A stretch of DNA of 6,648 nt, taken from contig JAERML010000279.1 of the NCBI GenBank assembly GCA_016844425.1, positions 1 to 6,648 on the forward strand. Direction: 5' to 3'. The notes under the pieces are model-generated. The model did no database searches, was not told the origin of the DNA, and saw nothing but the letters and a program-made list of their open reading frames with translations. The first letter of the stretch is position 1; each line of letters opens with the position of its first letter. Shown here one piece after another: positions 6,017-6,648 of the stretch. The position numbers and the translations under genes were made by a program. Origin of the DNA: Bacteroidota bacterium (GTDB taxonomy: Bacteria; Bacteroidota; UBA10030; UBA6906).

Positions 6017-6352
6017 ATGTCATCGTATTATGAATCCAAAGATCTTGCCAAGTTCAGCGACATCGGGAAGAACCGGAAACCGTTGTGGGACAAGTTTCTC
6101 AGTTGGTACACGGAAGCAACAGCAACTGAAGGAGCCTTGACGAAACGGGAGAAGTCCCTGATCGGGCTCGCTGTCGCACACACGGTGCAGTGTCCGTACT
6201 GCATCGATGCATACACCAATCAGTGCCTCGAAACCGGCGCCAATCTGGACCAGATGACGGAGGCGTTGCATGTCACAGCCGCTGTTCGCGGTGGCGCGTC
6301 GCTGGCGCATGGCGTGCAATGCAGAAACATAGTGGAAAAACTGACAATGTGA
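6017..6352 (+). CDS. Arsenosugar biosynthesis-associated peroxidase-like protein (AhpD/CMD fold)
   Basis: A 111-residue protein of the carboxymuconolactone decarboxylase/AhpD-like superfamily, in the small subgroup regularly found beside arsS. LTKREKSLIGLAVAHTVQCPYCIDAYTNQC at residues 41-70 is quoted in two parts: LTKREKSLIGLAVAH is the family helix, and QCPYCIDAYTNQC carries the redox pair Cys59 and Cys62. TEALHVTAAVRGGASLAHG at 81-99 is the second conserved helix. The position four residues after the second Cys is Tyr66, whereas AhpD has a catalytic His there, so classical AhpD chemistry should not be assumed. A plausible role is thiol-disulphide or peroxide chemistry on an arsenical intermediate, but none is proven. 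It has a strong SD and is followed 31 nt later by arsS, giving a tight two-gene unit. Confidence 0.88.
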   Translation: MSSYYESKDLAKFSDIGKNRKPLWDKFLSWYTEATATEGALTKREKSLIGLAVAHTVQCPYCIDAYTNQCLETGANLDQMTEALHVTAAVRGGASLAHGVQCRNIVEKLTM

Positions 6353-6383
6353 TAGTACCTTGAGCTTTACCGGAGAGATGTAA

Positions 6384-6648
6384 ATGGAATTTGAGAAAAC
6401 CCTCGTGGAAAGAAACCTGCAGCTCACACCCCTGCAGGTCGAGACACTCCAGGTAAATGTTGGCAAGCTCTGCAACCAGGCGTGCAAGCATTGCCATGTG
6501 GATGCCGGCCCGAAGCGGACCGAGATGATGAGCCGTCAGGCGGTCGAACGTTGCCTGGAAATCCTCGCCGCCCACCCGCAGATCAAGAACCTCGACATCA
6601 CCGGTGGTGCACCTGAACTGAACGACCACTTTGATTTCTTCGTTGTCG
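6384..6648 (+). CDS. arsS: Arsenosugar biosynthesis radical SAM protein ArsS, 5' part only
   Basis: The first 88 codons of a radical SAM enzyme, cut by the right edge of the window with no stop reached. The cluster motif is C30-NQA-C34-KH-C37 (CxxxCxxC), which binds the [4Fe-4S] cluster that cleaves SAM. It sits in LCNQACKHCHVDAGPKRTE, the typical start of the ArsS (radical SAM/Cys-rich domain) family. ITGGAPELN at 72-80 is that family's form of the glycine-rich SAM-binding strand. The known reaction of characterised ArsS is transfer of the 5'-deoxyadenosyl group from SAM to a dimethylated arsenical, giving 5'-deoxy-5'-dimethylarsinoyl-adenosine, precursor of oxo-arsenosugars. ATG 6384 has GGAG 8 nt upstream. 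The Cys-rich C-terminal domain lies outside the window and cannot be judged. It was read directly from the bases since it has no stop in the window. Confidence 0.92.
   Translation, partial: MEFEKTLVERNLQLTPLQVETLQVNVGKLCNQACKHCHVDAGPKRTEMMSRQAVERCLEILAAHPQIKNLDITGGAPELNDHFDFFVV

Noticed and set aside
1..6648. CRISPR arrays, tRNA/rRNA genes, insertion sequences
   Set aside because: No regularly spaced repeats, no RNA gene signatures, and no transposase or terminal inverted repeats were seen on either strand.

Overview
The window looks like one stretch of a Gram-negative bacterial chromosome of moderate GC content in which every gene I accept is on the + strand. The evidence for Gram-negative is an outer-membrane beta-barrel protein with a signal peptide and a C-terminal phenylalanine. 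The combination of genes is compatible with a Bacteroidota/Ignavibacteria-type or other environmental lineage, but nothing here fixes the taxon. Genes are packed tightly, with ATGA overlaps, 1-nt gaps and strong Shine-Dalgarno (SD) sequences, and I see no convincing intrinsic terminator. A single long transcript from zwf to arsS is plausible.

Left part (1-1722): a complete glucose-6-phosphate dehydrogenase (zwf). Its stop codon overlaps the start of a 41-codon ORF for a small, probably membrane-inserted or secreted protein with a strong ribosome binding site. No 6-phosphogluconolactonase gene follows, although one often does.

Middle part (1723-5304): envelope functions. In order these are a beta-barrel outer-membrane protein of the transporter/MetA-like type, a DUF547 gene, a family-2 glycosyltransferase of the polyprenyl-phosphate-sugar synthase type, and a multi-spanning GT-C glycosyltransferase of the kind that uses such lipid-linked sugars. 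Two genes are broken. DUF547 lacks about 60-75 bp from its most conserved core and is out of frame. The GT-C gene has a +1 frameshift near base 5148 that displaces its last 51 codons.

Right part (5301-6648): the recognisable arsenosugar module. It holds a TIGR04282-type glycosyltransferase, a CPYC-containing AhpD/carboxymuconolactone-decarboxylase-like peroxidase protein, and the first 88 codons of the radical SAM enzyme ArsS, which is cut by the window edge. From known biochemistry, ArsS transfers the 5'-deoxyadenosyl group of SAM to a dimethylated arsenical to give the precursor of oxo-arsenosugars. The methylase (arsM) is not in this window.

The most interesting reading is that arsenosugar synthesis sits in the same transcription unit as a polyprenyl-phosphate glycosyltransferase pair and an outer-membrane protein. 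This would suggest an envelope-linked or exported arsenosugar product; it is an inference from gene order. A 7-bp hairpin covers the likely ribosome binding site of the family-2 glycosyltransferase, which lacks an ATG start.
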